Shown: one piece after another, positions 63,899 through 64,000 of the stretch | How the letters are laid out: every line of letters starts with the position of its first letter | Numbering within the stretch: position 1 is the first letter of the stretch | Assembly: GCA_017643165.1 (NCBI GenBank) | Contig: JAEPNY010000004.1 | Span: forward strand, 1 to 64,000 | Direction: 5' to 3' | Source: Psychroserpens sp. | GTDB taxonomy: Bacteria; Bacteroidota; Bacteroidia; Flavobacteriales; Flavobacteriaceae | Length of the DNA stretch: 64,000 nucleotides | Notes under the pieces: model-generated | What the model was told of the DNA's origin: nothing | Seen by the model: the letters and a program-made list of their open reading frames with translations, nothing else | The model's database searches: none | Translations under genes and position numbers: made by a program

Positions 63899-64000
63899 TT
63901 ACTTTTTTTTAATGTTTGCTTCGTATAAATCAATCCATTCTTGACAAGTCATTTTCTGTACAAGTTCTGTAATGAGTTCAAAAGGGATATCATCTATCTT
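63899..64000 (-). CDS. C-terminal end of an unidentified protein, 5' part outside window
   Basis: The minus strand is open from base 64000 to a TAA at 63899-63901, giving 33 residues: KIDDIPFELITELVQK, then MTCQEWIDLYEANIKKK. The pattern of DIP.ELI..L and a final amphipathic helix ending in Lys is common in small helical proteins such as DUF1801, but this is too short to decide. It is followed 3 bases later by the VOC gene, so it is the upstream partner. Confidence 0.5.
   Translation of the reverse strand, partial: KIDDIPFELITELVQKMTCQEWIDLYEANIKKK

Overview
The window looks like the chromosome of a marine-type member of the Flavobacteriaceae (Bacteroidota). The evidence is AT-rich DNA, mostly TAA stops, promoters of the Bacteroidota form (TTG, about 20 bases, TAnnTTTG), type IX secretion (T9SS) type-B C-terminal domains, short flavobacterial lipoprotein signals, a TonB-dependent receptor with a carboxypeptidase-like N-terminal domain, a full Bat operon and a fused OlsF-type aminolipid synthase. 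No rRNA, tRNA, CRISPR array, insertion sequence or phage gene was seen. Genes are dense and no gap between genes exceeds about 175 bases.

Layout. 1-3.6 kb: 3' part of a giant T9SS adhesin. 3.65-9.7 kb: a small membrane protein, then a receptor/DUF5689 lipoprotein operon facing a secreted endonuclease-phosphatase. 9.7-21.2 kb: a small membrane protein and the classic pair alpha-2-macroglobulin lipoprotein plus penicillin-binding protein 1C, here separated by a monooxygenase-like gene and an opposite-strand adhesin with twelve Cys/Trp repeats. 21.3-26.8 kb: lipoprotein isoaspartyl peptidase, ALDH7-type aldehyde dehydrogenase, and a DUF1800/DUF1501 pair. 27-29.7 kb: a three-gene operon of aldo/keto reductase, SDR and AlbA_2/Schlafen-like protein. 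30.6-40.3 kb: MoxR-DUF58-BatABCDE operon with an extra stand-alone BatD-like domain. 40.3-45.6 kb: an inorganic-carbon/anion cassette (SulP broken by a frameshift, USP-like protein, intact SulP, beta-carbonic anhydrase). 45.7-51.7 kb: CvpA, pheS with two conserved companions, gpsA, a duplicated-domain lipoprotein and a thioredoxin-fold protein. 51.7-61.5 kb: mfd, a TerB-like gene, fbp, a GNAT, aspartate kinase, olsF and a surface protein. 61.5-64 kb: a small ars operon with a clear palindromic operator, a DUF4870 protein with an amphipathic N-terminus, a VOC protein and the tail of one more gene.

How genes fit together. Much of the window concerns the cell envelope: adhesins, periplasmic protease trapping linked to peptidoglycan repair, the Bat complex, an aminolipid enzyme and lipoproteins. 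The rest is housekeeping (pheS, gpsA, mfd, fbp, aspartate kinase) and small stress or transport modules (ars, SulP/carbonic anhydrase).

No clearly new large system is visible. The best candidates for a second look are the receptor/DUF5689/nuclease locus, the split a2M-pbpC locus, the BatD-like duplicate, the SulP frameshift, and the ars operator that covers the -33 element.
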